Program-made: the position numbers and the translations under genes
In this document: piece after piece, positions 44,166-52,917 of the stretch
Layout of the letters: each line of letters starts with the position of its first letter
Numbering within the stretch: position 1 is the stretch's first letter
The notes under the pieces: generated by a model
What the model saw: only the letters and a program-made list of their open reading frames with translations
The model's database searches: none
What the model was told of the DNA's origin: nothing
DNA from: Streptomyces sp. S.PB5
GTDB taxonomy: Bacteria; Actinomycetota; Actinomycetes; Streptomycetales; Streptomycetaceae
Assembly (NCBI RefSeq): GCF_030403745.1
Contig: NZ_JAQMWP010000031.1
Location: 1-64,000, forward strand
DNA: 64,000 nt
Direction of reading: 5' to 3'

Positions 44166-44285
44166 CCTCGCCGGAACTCCGTGCGGACGGAGCACGACGC
44201 CGCATGCAGAGGCAGCGCTCATGACCACCATCGGTAATGGGCGCCCTCGGCCGGGGCGGGGTCGGCTGGGGATGACGTGGAGGGC

Positions 44286-45677
44286 TCAGGCAGCCGGTGT
44301 GTTCAGCACGTGCTCACGCGAGGCGTGGACATCGCGGCGCAGGGCGGACAGGTCGACGTCGAGGACGTGGCCGTTCCATTTGCGGGGCTCGCCGTTGATG
44401 AGGACGGCGCTGATGTTGCGGGCGTCGGAACCCAGTACGACAGTGCCGATCGGGTCGTTGAGCGGCATGTTGTTGAGGTCCTCGGCCTGGATGACCAGCA
44501 GATCGGCCTTCTTGCCCGGGGTGAGTGAGCCGGTGACGGCGGCCAGGCCGTTGGTGCGGGCGCCCTGGAGGGTGGCGAAGTCCAGGACGTCCCGAGTGGT
44601 GATGCGGTGGGGCTGCCGGTCGGTGCCGTAGGCGGCGTTGACGGCGCGCATCCGCTGGATGGCGTGCAGGGCCCGCATCTGCGTGAACATGTCGCTGGCC
44701 AGGGCGACTTCGACGTCGATGCTCAGTCCGGGGCGGATACCGACGGACAGGGCCTCGTCGACGGCGGGGATCGCGGTCTCCAGGCCGATCTGGGCGTCGG
44801 AGGTGGGGGCGAGCGCGACGCTGGTGCCGGTCTCCCCCATCGCCTTCCATGCCTCCGGGGTCAGCCCGGTGGCGTGGATGAGGGTGACGTCGGGGCCGAG
44901 GACGCCGTCCTTGGCCCAGCGCAGGACGGCCTCGGAGGAGGAGGTGCCGAAGACGGCGTCGACGCTCACACCGACACCCAAGTCCTTGGCAACGCGGGCA
45001 AGTTCAGGACCGTAGGCAAGCCCCGGCCCGGCGATCTCGTCGGTGGCGAGCGTCGCCAGGCGCAGCGTCAGCAGCTGGTCGTCGCTGCTGAAGTACTGGT
45101 CCTTGACCCGTGTCAGGTCACCGGGCCACTGCCGGTCCCAGTCACCGAAGTGCGGGCCCATCGAAGCATGCACACCGCGGATGCCGGTATCACGAAGGGC
45201 CTCGACAGCGGCATCGGTGTGCGCGCGGGTACGGGAGTTGTGCGAGAAGTCGAGCATGGTCGTGATGCCGCTGTCGATCGCTGTGAGGGCGGCCAGTCTC
45301 GTACCGATGTACATGTCCTCGGGCCGGTAGACCGTGGCGTAGCCGGCCAGCGTGGCCATGACGTAGCCGCCGAGGTCGTCGACGTCCGGCATGATCCGGC
45401 GCAGCTGAGTCTCCCAGGCGTGCCGGTGGGTGTCGACGAAGCCGGGGCTGAGGATGGTGCCGGTTGCGTCGACGACCACTGCGTCACCGGCACTGAGGTG
45501 AGGGCCGACAGCGGTGAGGGTGTCGCCCTCGACGAGGAGGTCACCGCGGTCGATGACGCCGAGGTCGGGGTCCATGGTGACGATGGTCGCGCCGGTGAAC
45601 AGGATGCGCCGTTCCTCCGCGGGGCGGCGCCGCAGCTGTTCGAGGACGGTGGCGCTGGTGGTGTCGCGGACGTTCAT
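44286..45677 (-). CDS. amidohydrolase-family hydrolase (chlorohydrolase/deaminase type)
   Basis: The 463-residue protein has the metal motif His-Arg-His (in Asp-Thr-His-Arg-His-Ala-Trp-Glu), further His in Ile-His-Ala-Thr-Gly and Ser-Asp-Met for the metal site. A small beta-sandwich formed by both ends closes the fold. The family removes amino or chloro groups from heterocycles such as cytosine, guanine or triazines. The specific substrate is unknown. It starts at the ATG at 45677 with no strong site upstream, and it is convergent with the DHA2 pump. Confidence 0.88.
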   Translation of the reverse strand: MNVRDTTSATVLEQLRRRPAEERRILFTGATIVTMDPDLGVIDRGDLLVEGDTLTAVGPHLSAGDAVVVDATGTILSPGFVDTHRHAWETQLRRIMPDVDDLGGYVMATLAGYATVYRPEDMYIGTRLAALTAIDSGITTMLDFSHNSRTRAHTDAAVEALRDTGIRGVHASMGPHFGDWDRQWPGDLTRVKDQYFSSDDQLLTLRLATLATDEIAGPGLAYGPELARVAKDLGVGVSVDAVFGTSSSEAVLRWAKDGVLGPDVTLIHATGLTPEAWKAMGETGTSVALAPTSDAQIGLETAIPAVDEALSVGIRPGLSIDVEVALASDMFTQMRALHAIQRMRAVNAAYGTDRQPHRITTRDVLDFATLQGARTNGLAAVTGSLTPGKKADLLVIQAEDLNNMPLNDPIGTVVLGSDARNISAVLINGEPRKWNGHVLDVDLSALRRDVHASREHVLNTPAA

Positions 45678-45771
45678 GAGGGTTCTTCTTTCCGTACGTC
45701 GGGGAGGGGTGGTGAGCTGCGGATGACGCCAGTGCTGCTCCGCTTCAAGGCTTGGTCGCCCCGGCCACGAC

Positions 45772-45797
45772 AACCAGGCCGCCGTTTCCCCAGGTGT
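45772..45797 (+). repeat. GC-rich element, copy 1
   Basis: The core CCAGGCCGCCGTTTCCCCAG is the first of three related copies. Its complement would code for the peptide Trp-Gly-Asn-Gly-Gly-Leu-Val. Confidence 0.7.
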
Positions 45798-46038
45798 CAC
45801 GCACCCAGGAGCGGGACATCCACGACGCGCGGTTCTGGAGCAGGTCGTCCGTGGGCTGCATGCGCGGAGATCGGGCCGAGGCGCTGGGGTGCCCACACGA
45901 CATCTGTCGACCGGCGGGTCCATCGTCACGCTCCCGGCGCTGGCGGACAGGACACAACAACCACCGTGACTCAAGACAACAGCCGCTCTGCGTCCAGCAG
46001 TTGCGTGCCCCTCAGGCTCGTCGCGCGGCGCAATCGCC

Positions 46039-46061
46039 ACCAGGCCGCCGTGTCCCAGGTG
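46039..46061 (+). repeat. GC-rich element, copy 2
   Basis: It matches copy 1 with a one-base deletion and one change, in the same orientation. Its complement would code for Leu-Gly-His-Gly-Gly-Leu-Val. Confidence 0.65.
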
Positions 46062-46196
46062 CACCGCCACCAGCGGGCAGAGGGCGGGCACGGCCCTCGG
46101 ACGTTCCGGGTTCACCGCACCCGAAGACCGCTCCGAACCCTGATCTCCCCGCGCTGTTCCGCTCGGGACGGTGGGTGCACCGCACCCAGGACACCC

Positions 46197-46222
46197 ACAC
46201 CTGGGGAGACGGCGGCCTGGTT
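46197..46222 (-). repeat. GC-rich element, copy 3 (inverted)
   Basis: Over 26 bp this is the reverse complement of copy 1 with one mismatch. It would code for Trp-Gly-Asp-Gly-Gly-Leu-Val on the plus strand, immediately upstream of the Atu4866-domain gene. Confidence 0.7.
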
Positions 46223-46252
46223 CCCATCGGTCTCCCGGCCGACCATGGATCC

Positions 46253-46540
46253 ATGACCAGCAACGACACGCGCCGCGCCGCTCACCCGTACGTCGGCATG
46301 TGGGTGACCGCGGACGGATTCATCCGCCAGGAGCTACTCCCGAACGGCCGCTACGACGAGGCCCGCGGAAACCGTCAAAGCGCCTACACCGGCCGCTACA
46401 CCGTCACCGGCAACCACATCGACTACGTCGACGACACCGGCTTCACCGCCACCGGCGACATCCGCGACGGCGTCCTCTTCCACGAGCACCTGGTGCTCTA
46501 CCGCGAGGGCAACAAGCACGCCGGGCAGGGAGGCACATGA
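46253..46540 (+). CDS. Atu4866-domain protein of unknown function
   Basis: The 95-residue protein begins with about 12 variable residues, then the Atu4866 fold segment (Tyr-Val-Gly-Met-Trp-Val-Thr-Ala-Asp-Gly, Leu-Pro-Asn-Gly-Arg-Tyr, Tyr-Thr-Gly-Arg-Tyr, Asp-Asp-Thr-Gly-Phe). These small beta-barrel proteins are of unknown function, and some occur as sensor-like domains. No signal peptide is seen. Upstream frame extension holds the third repeat copy, so the start could be further upstream; I chose the ATG at 46253. No operon partner is seen. Confidence 0.8.
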   Translation: MTSNDTRRAAHPYVGMWVTADGFIRQELLPNGRYDEARGNRQSAYTGRYTVTGNHIDYVDDTGFTATGDIRDGVLFHEHLVLYREGNKHAGQGGT

Positions 46541-46661
46541 CCGCGAAGGGCACACAGACATTCTTGAGTGAGCCGAGAAGGAATGGTCGTACTGCCTGAC
46601 GAGGAAGACGAAGCCGTCGATGAGACGGCTGGACGGCTGTTGTGGGACAGGACTTGAGAAG

Positions 46662-47537
46662 TCAGGTGTCGCTGAAAGTCCCGCCGAATTCCTCCTCCAC
46701 CACTCGCGGGGACTCTCCTTGATCGGAACGGGAGCGGAGTTCAACGAAGGCAGCTGCGGTGGCACTCGCCGGCTCGGCCTGGTAGACGACCAGCTGCTGG
46801 TGCGGGGCACCGTTGACGGTGAAGGCCGAGAACTGGACCTCCAGAGCGCCGACCTCGGGGTGTGCGAGGCTCTTCGCCTGCTGGGTCTTGCCCTTCACCT
46901 CGTGCCGCGTCCACAGTTCTGCGAATTCGGAGCTCTTCACGCAGAGCGTGTCGACGACTTCGGTGATCCGCGGGGAATCCGGGTCGTATCCATAGGCCGC
47001 GCGCAATTCGGCCACGCACGAGTTCGCGGCCTTGTCCCAGTCCCGGTAGAAGGTATGCCCGGCCGGGTCCAGGAAGACCATGCGGGCCAGGTTGTCGAAC
47101 CGCTGGAATCCGCTGTGCAAGGCTGCGGCAAGCGCGTTGTGCGCCAGGATGTCCAGGGCCCGTCCCAGGATGAAGGCGGGGGTGTCGGGCCAGCTGTCGA
47201 TCAGCTGCAGAAGCTGGGGACTGATCCTGTCGTGAGCGGCGGGAACGCTCCGGCCCTCCTGGGGCGCCCTGGTGAGTCTGCGCAGGTGGTCGTGCGCCTC
47301 GTCGTCGAGGTGGAGGGCGGCGGCGATCGCGTCGATCACCTGGGGCGACGGACTGGTCTCCCGGCCCTGTTCCAGGCGCATGTAGTAGTCGGCGCTCACC
47401 CCCGCGAGCATGGCGACCTCCTCACGGCGCAGCCCCGGCACCCGCCTGCGGCCGTGCTCCGACAGGCCTACGTCCTGCGGCTTGAGGGCTTCGCGCCGTG
47501 CTCTGAGGAAGTCTCCCAAAGGAGTGCTGCCGCTCAT
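46662..47537 (-). CDS. MmyB-like XRE-family transcriptional regulator
   Basis: The 291-residue protein has the helix-turn-helix in residues about 8-65 (Gly-Leu-Arg-Arg-Glu-Glu-Val-Ala-Met-Leu-Ala-Gly-Val-Ser-Ala-Asp-Tyr-Tyr) and the MmyB sensor domain from about 100 on (Phe-Leu-Asp-Pro-Ala, Phe-Tyr-Arg-Asp-Trp, Leu-Trp-Thr-Arg-His). No SDR gene is next to it, unlike the other three intact copies. A damaged close paralogue lies directly upstream at 47730-48549 in the same direction, which suggests a tandem duplication. Confidence 0.9.
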   Translation of the reverse strand: MSGSTPLGDFLRARREALKPQDVGLSEHGRRRVPGLRREEVAMLAGVSADYYMRLEQGRETSPSPQVIDAIAAALHLDDEAHDHLRRLTRAPQEGRSVPAAHDRISPQLLQLIDSWPDTPAFILGRALDILAHNALAAALHSGFQRFDNLARMVFLDPAGHTFYRDWDKAANSCVAELRAAYGYDPDSPRITEVVDTLCVKSSEFAELWTRHEVKGKTQQAKSLAHPEVGALEVQFSAFTVNGAPHQQLVVYQAEPASATAAAFVELRSRSDQGESPRVVEEEFGGTFSDT

Positions 47538-47729
47538 GACCCCAACCTAGTGCAGAGGAAAGCCGGCCGTCGGTGGACGAAGCTCTCCCCGTGTTCGGCC
47601 ATGCCGCGCCCGCGCAGTCCGCCGTTTACGGGATCGAGGTCGCGGGGGCCCGGTCCGAGCTGTGCAGCGTGGTCGCTGCCTCACCGGAAGGTCCCGGCAC
47701 GCCGCCGCAAACCCTTCGGCACACCTCTC

Positions 47730-48549
47730 TCAGCCGGAGACAGCATCCGACGCCGCATGCTGCCCGAGCAGGGGACGGGCACTGAGCGAGCCGAGCAGGG
47801 CGAGAGCATCGGCGGAGGCGGTGCCCGGTTCGGCCTGGTAGACGACCAGCTGCTGGGTGCGAGCACTGTTGACGGTGAAGGACTCGTAGTGCAGTTCCAG
47901 GTCTCCGACCTGGGCGTGGTGGAAGAGCTTGGACTCGCGCGTCTTGCCGCGTACGTCGTGGCGCGCCCACAGAACGCGGAAGGCAGTGCTTTTCATGGAC
48001 AGTTCGCCTACGAGCCGGCTCAGCCGCGGGTCCTCGGGGTCGATCCCGGCCGCCCGCCGCAATGTGGCCACGGTCGACTCCGCGGCCCGGTCCCAGTCGC
48101 GGTAGAAGTTCGGCGCGGCCGGGTCCAGGAACATCATGCGCAGCAGGTTGTCGGAGTGGGCGAAGCCGGCGTGGAGGGCGCTCGCGAGCCGGTTGCGGGC
48201 CAGGATGTCCAAGGCGGAACCCAGGACGAAGGCAGGAGTGTCGCCCCACGTGTCGAGGAGCCGCAGGTGCGGGGCGATGCTTTCCGCACGCGGCACGCGG
48301 CGCGTACGGCGGGTGCTCGGTCCGGCCACGCGATGCAGGTGGGCCACCGCTTCGTCATCCAGTTGCAGAACCCGCGCGACGGCCTCGAGTATCTGCCGCG
48401 ACGGGTGCCGTTCACGGCCCTGTTCCAGGCGCATGTAGTAGTCGGTGCGAGGCCGGAATTCCGACGTCTTCGGGGCGCAACCGGGCACGCCGTGCGCGGA
48501 GGAAGCCTCCCAGAGCGTTCTCTGCTGCGGGGTCCTTGTCCGTGTCCAT
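47730..48549 (-). pseudogene. MmyB-like regulator with the HTH core deleted and frame shifted
   Basis: From the ATG at 48549 the protein starts normally (Asp-Thr-Asp-Lys-Asp-Pro, Gly-Phe-Leu-Arg-Ala-Arg-Arg, Glu-Asp-Val-Gly-Ile-Pro-Ala-Ser-His-Arg) and then breaks at about 48443-48450. The next recognisable codons, Asp-Tyr-Tyr-Met-Arg-Leu-Glu, are in another frame, and about 18-19 codons that in the neighbour carry the two DNA-contact helices are missing. The sensor domain downstream is intact in the second frame. A short ACCG direct repeat could have caused the deletion. The full length open frame for the second part starts at 48632, but its N-terminus makes no sense. Confidence 0.87.
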
Positions 48550-48918
48550 ATGCCGAGGCTAAAGCCCTGCACCGTCTGGCCATTAGGGCGAAGGGGGGCG
48601 CGCTTCACCCAGGAACTGCGCACCCCGGACAACGGCTACGTGGCTCGTCGGACACGCTTCGGCGAGTTCAGCACGCGACTGGCTACGGGTGCGCACCAGA
48701 ATCCGCCCGAGCATGTTCTTGCCGTTCTCCGGTCCTGACGAGTCACGGCCCAGTTCCGCCGCCCGCAATGGTGTGCGAGCGCGCCGGACGAGATCCGCGT
48801 GGCGGGTGCCCTTCGCCCGGCCGTCGTCCGGATCAGCTCCCCTTGGGCTTGGTGAAGGTCGCGTGAAAAGCTGGGTATGAGGCTTGTCCAGGCCGGATGA
48901 GAGCAGTGGAGGGCGAAG
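48550..48918. other. gene-free interval before the GAF-ANTAR gene
   Basis: I see no coding content or strong hairpin in these 369 bp; it serves as promoter space for the damaged MmyB-like gene and the GAF-ANTAR gene. Confidence 0.4.
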
Positions 48919-49608
48919 GTGGACTGGGCACGGTTCGCGCAGCAGATGGCGTCGATGGCACGGGACCTGCTGGCTCAGGACTCGGTGGACGCGACGATGG
49001 AGCGGATCACCGCATCGGCCACCGAGCTGGTCGAGGGCTGCGATGCCGCCGGCATCCTCGTCCTGCACGGCACGGAGGTGGAATCCCTCGCACCCACCGA
49101 CCCTTTCGTCACCGAAAGTGACGAGTTGCAGCAGCGGATGGGCGAAGGACCCTGTTTTGACGCCGCCCGGAGTTCGCAGGGCGACCGCGTCTTCCGCATC
49201 GCCGACCTCACCACCGAGCACCAGCGCTGGCCCGCCTACGCTCCCCGCGCCCACCAGCTGGGGGTGGGCAGCATGATGGGCTTCCTGCTGTTCACCGACG
49301 ACGAGGACCTCGGCGCGCTGAACTTCTACTCGCGCAAGCCCGGCGCCTTCACTCCCGACAGCGAGACCGCCGGGTGGCTGCTCGCCTCCCACGCGGCGGT
49401 CGCATTCTCCGCCGCCCGCACCCACGCCCAGATGGAACAGGCCGTCACCACCCGCCATGCCATCGGCGAGGCCATGGGCATCCTCATGGGCAGCCACCGC
49501 CTCAGTGAGGAAGAGGCGTTCAGCGTGCTGCGCCGCTACTCCCAGGCCAACAACATCAAGCTCCGCGAGGTCGCCCGCCGTGTCTGCGAACAGGGCGCCC
49601 TCTCCTGA
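48919..49608 (+). CDS. GAF and ANTAR domain regulator
   Basis: The 229-residue protein has a GAF sensor domain (about 20-165) and a C-terminal ANTAR domain (about 170-225) with Ala-Ile-Gly-Glu-Ala-Met-Gly-Ile-Leu-Met and Ala-Phe-Ser-Val-Leu-Arg-Arg-Tyr-Ser-Gln. ANTAR proteins bind paired stem-loops in RNA and stop termination (family knowledge). Start is a GTG with GGAGGG upstream; an ATG upstream is in another frame. No response-regulator receiver is present, so the GAF part must sense the signal. It stands alone. Confidence 0.9.
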   Translation: MDWARFAQQMASMARDLLAQDSVDATMERITASATELVEGCDAAGILVLHGTEVESLAPTDPFVTESDELQQRMGEGPCFDAARSSQGDRVFRIADLTTEHQRWPAYAPRAHQLGVGSMMGFLLFTDDEDLGALNFYSRKPGAFTPDSETAGWLLASHAAVAFSAARTHAQMEQAVTTRHAIGEAMGILMGSHRLSEEEAFSVLRRYSQANNIKLREVARRVCEQGALS

Positions 49609-49741
49609 CCGGCTTCGCCGTGGTGACGGCGATTCGATGACTGCGGGGCACCGGAGTGACAGGACGTGTGCCGAAGCGAGCTGAGAGGCGGCGTTTCCTG
49701 CGCATCAAGGAATGATTCCCGCTGCTTCGACACACGGACCG

Positions 49742-50152
49742 CTAGTCGCCCTTGGGCCAGATGAGCCCCTGGTCGGTCCAGACGACACCCTTGTTGCGGC
49801 ACAGACAGAACGGGTGGCCGACGGGGTCGACGTAGACGCGGAAGCCGTAGCCGTTGGGGCCGATGCAGTCCCGTTTCAGGGTCGCGCCGAGGGCCAGTAC
49901 GCGGCGCTGTTCGGCCTCGACGTCGTCGACCTCGAAGTCGAGGTGGAACTGCTTGGGGTGCTCGCTGTCGGGCCACTGCGGGGCGCGGTAGTCATCCACC
50001 CGGATGAAGGCCAGTTCGAGCTCGCCGAACTTGATGCCGGCCCAGTTCTCGTCGCTGCCCTCCTTGACCGGGAGCCCCAGCACCTCGGAGTAGAAGGCTG
50101 CCAGCTTCATCGTGTCCGGGCAATCGATGATGAAGTCGGTGAGTCGTAGCAT
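49742..50152 (-). CDS. VOC-superfamily (glyoxalase-like) protein
   Basis: The 136-residue protein begins Leu-Thr-Asp-Phe-Ile-Ile-Asp-Cys-Pro-Asp, then has Ala-Phe-Tyr-Ser-Glu-Val-Leu-Gly-Leu-Pro, His-Leu-Asp-Phe-Glu-Val-Asp-Asp and Val-Asp-Pro-Val-Gly-His-Pro-Phe-Cys-Leu. It fits the bleomycin-resistance/dioxygenase-type VOC fold with a His and Glu for metal. The family binds or modifies small molecules; the substrate is not known. It converges on the GAF-ANTAR gene and is divergent from the F420-type gene. Confidence 0.85.
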   Translation of the reverse strand: MLRLTDFIIDCPDTMKLAAFYSEVLGLPVKEGSDENWAGIKFGELELAFIRVDDYRAPQWPDSEHPKQFHLDFEVDDVEAEQRRVLALGATLKRDCIGPNGYGFRVYVDPVGHPFCLCRNKGVVWTDQGLIWPKGD

Positions 50153-50368
50153 CCCGCGATCTTCCCACAGGATGAATGAGCGAGGCTTTCAACGGGTCCG
50201 GGTGAACCGGCGGTTGGCCTCCCCGCTCAGGGAGAACGGCGGCAACCGGCCTTGCTCGTCCCGTTTCCCGACCGCCTGTGCGAAGACGTGCCCGACGCTG
50301 CTCGCGGCGGCGCGCAGACGTAGGGTTCCGCATCAGACAGTGCTCGCCCTGTGCCACGAAGGACCAAC

Positions 50369-50782
50369 ATGACAGTCGACGTACCTCCGCCCGGGGCGCA
50401 GGACGACCTTTTCTGGCAGGAGCGCCGGATCTGCTTCCTCACCACCCACCGTCCGGACGGCAGTCCGCACCTTGTCCCGGTGGGTGTCACCTTTGATCCC
50501 GAGGCCGGCATCGCACGTGTCATCAGCAGCGCCGGAAGCAAGAAGGTCCGCAACGTCCGGGCGGCCGGCCCCGGTGCGCAGGTCGCGGTCAGCCAGGTCG
50601 ATGGACGACGCTGGTGCACCCTCGAAGGCACCGCCCGAGTCAAGGACGACCCCCGGTCCGTCGCCGAGGCCGTACGGCGCTACGCCGAGCGCTACCGGCA
50701 GCCCCGCCCCAACCCAGAGCGTGTGGTCATCGAGATCACCGTGACCCGCGTGATGGGCACGGTGAGGCCGCCTGGCTGGTGA
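50369..50782 (+). CDS. PPOX-class F420-dependent enzyme
   Basis: The 137-residue protein is a split-barrel flavin-fold member: Phe-Leu-Thr-Thr-His-Arg-Pro-Asp-Gly-Ser-Pro-His, then Pro-Val-Gly-Val-Thr-Phe. The later segments Ser-Ser-Ala-Gly-Ser-Lys-Lys-Val-Arg-Asn and Pro-Glu-Arg-Val-Val-Ile-Glu-Ile fit the F420-dependent (PPOX class) branch. It may reduce a small electrophile with F420H2. GAAGGA precedes the ATG at 50369; an earlier in-frame GTG at 50351 is less likely. Confidence 0.82.
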   Translation: MTVDVPPPGAQDDLFWQERRICFLTTHRPDGSPHLVPVGVTFDPEAGIARVISSAGSKKVRNVRAAGPGAQVAVSQVDGRRWCTLEGTARVKDDPRSVAEAVRRYAERYRQPRPNPERVVIEITVTRVMGTVRPPGW

Positions 50783-50926
50783 GCGTCGTCAACGAGGTGC
50801 GGGTGGGCTCGACAGCGCGGCGGTGTGTGTCTCGTGGTCGCCCGAGAGCCGGGCTCGCCCGGTCCGGTGGCTGACAGGGCCCTGACGTCGATGCCGGAGC
50901 TCAAGCTCCTGGATTCGACGCAAGAA

Positions 50927-50944
50927 AGCCGTCCCGGGACGGCT
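50927..50944. terminator. 18-bp palindrome at the response regulator end
   Basis: AGCCGTCCC-GGGACGGCT is perfect and lies at the stop of the minus-strand response regulator, between convergent genes. It can serve as a terminator, perhaps in both directions, although the loop would need to open two or more pairs. Confidence 0.6.
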
Positions 50945-51612
50945 CAACCGGTCTTGGGGCGGGCGAGTCCGAGATCGTAGGCGAAGATCACGGCCTGGAT
51001 GCGGTCGCGGGCGCCGATCTTGGCCAGGATGCTGCGGACATGGCTCTTGACGGTGGACTCGGCCACGACGAAGTGGGCGGCGATCTCGCTGTTGGTCCAG
51101 CCTCTGCCGATGGCGACGAGGATCTCCCGCTCCCGTTCGGTGAGCGCCTTCAGTCTCGCTTCCTGGGCCGTGGCGTCGACGGGTTGCGGGACGTGCTGGG
51201 CGTACTCGTCCAGCAGGCGACGGGTGAGGGCGGGGGCGATGACGGCGTCGCCGGCGGCGACGGCCCGGATACCGGCCAGGAGCTCTTCGGGACGCACGTC
51301 CTTCAGGAGGAAGCCGCTGGCACCCGCCCGGAGGGCGGAGTGAACGTATTCGTCGAGGTCGAAGGTGGTCAGCACGAGGATGCGGGAGCGGTCGCCCGCG
51401 GCGACGATGCGCCGGGTGGCCTCGATGCCGTCCATGCCGGGCATGCGGATGTCCATGAGGACCACGTCGGGGCGCAGTTCCGCCGTCAGGCGGACCGCTT
51501 CGGTGCCGTGCGCGGCCTCACCGAGAACCGTGGTCTCGGGGGCGGACTCCAGCAGGAGGCGGAAGGCATAGCGCTGGAGCTGCTGGTCGTCCACGATGAG
51601 TACGGTGGTCAC
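50944..51612 (-). CDS. NarL/LuxR-family response regulator
   Basis: The 222-residue response regulator has the receiver with acidic pair Asp8-Asp9, phospho-acceptor Asp54 (Leu-Met-Asp-Ile-Arg-Met-Pro) and Lys104, then a LuxR helix-turn-helix at about 155-215 (Leu-Thr-Glu-Arg-Glu-Arg-Glu-Ile-Leu). Its ATG overlaps the kinase stop by four bases. It is the last gene of a four-gene operon with the kinase and an ABC transporter, so it probably controls that transporter. Confidence 0.93.
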   Translation of the reverse strand: MTTVLIVDDQQLQRYAFRLLLESAPETTVLGEAAHGTEAVRLTAELRPDVVLMDIRMPGMDGIEATRRIVAAGDRSRILVLTTFDLDEYVHSALRAGASGFLLKDVRPEELLAGIRAVAAGDAVIAPALTRRLLDEYAQHVPQPVDATAQEARLKALTEREREILVAIGRGWTNSEIAAHFVVAESTVKSHVRSILAKIGARDRIQAVIFAYDLGLARPKTG

Positions 51613-52898
51613 CAGTCGCCTCCCTGCGGAGCGAGGTCGAGGGTGACCTCCACGTTCCAGCCTCCGTCGGGCGCGGGTCCCGCGCTGACCGTGCCGCCGT
51701 GCAGTGCCGCTCTTTCCCGCATGCCCACCAGGCCGTGTCCTTCCTCGTGTGGCTTTGCCGTCCGGCCGGGCGGGCCGGTGTCCTGCACCCGGATCTCCAG
51801 TCGGGTCTCGTCGACGGTGAGCGACAGGGTCACCCGCGTGTCGGCGCCGGCGTGCTTGAGGGTGTTGGTGAGGGCTTCCTGGACGATGCGGTACGCCGTC
51901 AGCTGCACGCCGGTGTCCAGGGTGTCCATGTCGCCGACCGTACGGTAGACGACCTCAGGTCCTGCGGCCCGTACGCCCGCGCACAACAGGCCGATGTCCA
52001 CGATGCCGGGCTGTGGGGTGAGCAGGGGGCCGGAGGAGGTGGTGTCGGCCGCCTCGCGCAGCACGCCGAGCACCCTGCGCAGCTCGCGCAGGGCCTGGCG
52101 GCCGGTGTCGCCGATCAGGTTCAGAGTCTCCTTCGCGCGTCGGGGTGCGGTGTCGGAGGCGTACGCGCCCGCGTCGGCGAGCGAGATGATGACGGCCAGG
52201 TTGTGTCCGACGATGTCGTGCATCTCGCGGGCCATCCGGGCCCGTTCGGTGGCGGTCGCCAGCCTGGTGCGCTGGTCGCGCTCGATCTCCAGCTGGGCGG
52301 TCCGCTCCCGCAGCACGGCGAGCTGGGCCCGGCGGATCCTGATCATGAGACCGAGCGCCAGGGCCGCGGTCGCCGTGCTCAGGAGGAAGAACAGCGCGGC
52401 CCAGAAGGACACGGCCCCGGACACGCGGAGCGCGACCAGGACCATCGCGCCCGCCATGACGCCGCAGGCCCACGGCAACTGCGGAAGCCTTCCGTGCAGG
52501 GCCACGCTGTACAGGGCGATGAAGAGGGCGATGTCCGCGCGCAGCCCGGCACCCAGTGACCACTGGAGAACGAACACGGCCGTGATGGCGCCGAAGGCCA
52601 TCAGCGGTTTGCGCCGTCGCCACAGCAGGGGCAGCACGAGTCCGGCCTGGAGCGCCATCGTCGCCGCCAGGGGCAGTCGGGTGAGCGAGAGAATCAGCTT
52701 GCGCGGGCCGTCCTCGTGGTCCGAGCCCTCGGGCAGGAGGTCCGGCAGGCAGAACATCGCGACGACCGCCACGACCACGGTGATGTCCAGTACCCAGGGA
52801 TGGGCCCGGTCGGCCTGCCGCAGCCGCTGGCCGCCGCGGGTCAGCCGGGCGACCAGGACGCCCATGCTGCCGGTGTCGTCGATGCTCACGGATGTCAC
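51609..52898 (-). CDS. histidine kinase, HisKA_3 (NarX/DesK) type
   Basis: The 429-residue kinase has about five or six N-terminal membrane spans (residues about 35-190), a coiled segment, the HisKA_3 dimerisation box with the phospho-accepting His227 in Arg-Glu-Met-His-Asp-Ile-Val-Gly-His, and a C-terminal HATPase domain with Asn-Thr-Leu-Lys-His-Ala and Gly-His-Gly-Leu-Val-Gly-Met. It phosphorylates the response regulator, whose gene overlaps its stop by four bases. The start is a GTG. The membrane-embedded sensor without an outer loop suggests it senses membrane stress or the transporter itself. Confidence 0.92.
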   Translation of the reverse strand: MTSVSIDDTGSMGVLVARLTRGGQRLRQADRAHPWVLDITVVVAVVAMFCLPDLLPEGSDHEDGPRKLILSLTRLPLAATMALQAGLVLPLLWRRRKPLMAFGAITAVFVLQWSLGAGLRADIALFIALYSVALHGRLPQLPWACGVMAGAMVLVALRVSGAVSFWAALFFLLSTATAALALGLMIRIRRAQLAVLRERTAQLEIERDQRTRLATATERARMAREMHDIVGHNLAVIISLADAGAYASDTAPRRAKETLNLIGDTGRQALRELRRVLGVLREAADTTSSGPLLTPQPGIVDIGLLCAGVRAAGPEVVYRTVGDMDTLDTGVQLTAYRIVQEALTNTLKHAGADTRVTLSLTVDETRLEIRVQDTGPPGRTAKPHEEGHGLVGMRERAALHGGTVSAGPAPDGGWNVEVTLDLAPQGGDW

Positions 52899-52917
52899 CT
52901 GTCTGTGGTCCAGGCGG

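Larger units (their letters stand above)
45678..46252. other. gene-poor interval with three related repeat copies
   Basis: Nothing here codes for a recognisable protein over its length. It carries three copies of a short GC-rich element, one of them inverted, described separately. Part of it must serve as the promoter region for the amidohydrolase gene. Confidence 0.5.

Noticed and set aside
46537..46599. 21-codon reading frame overlapping the Atu4866 gene stop
   Set aside because: Too short, and with no conserved content, although the ATGA overlap looks like coupling.
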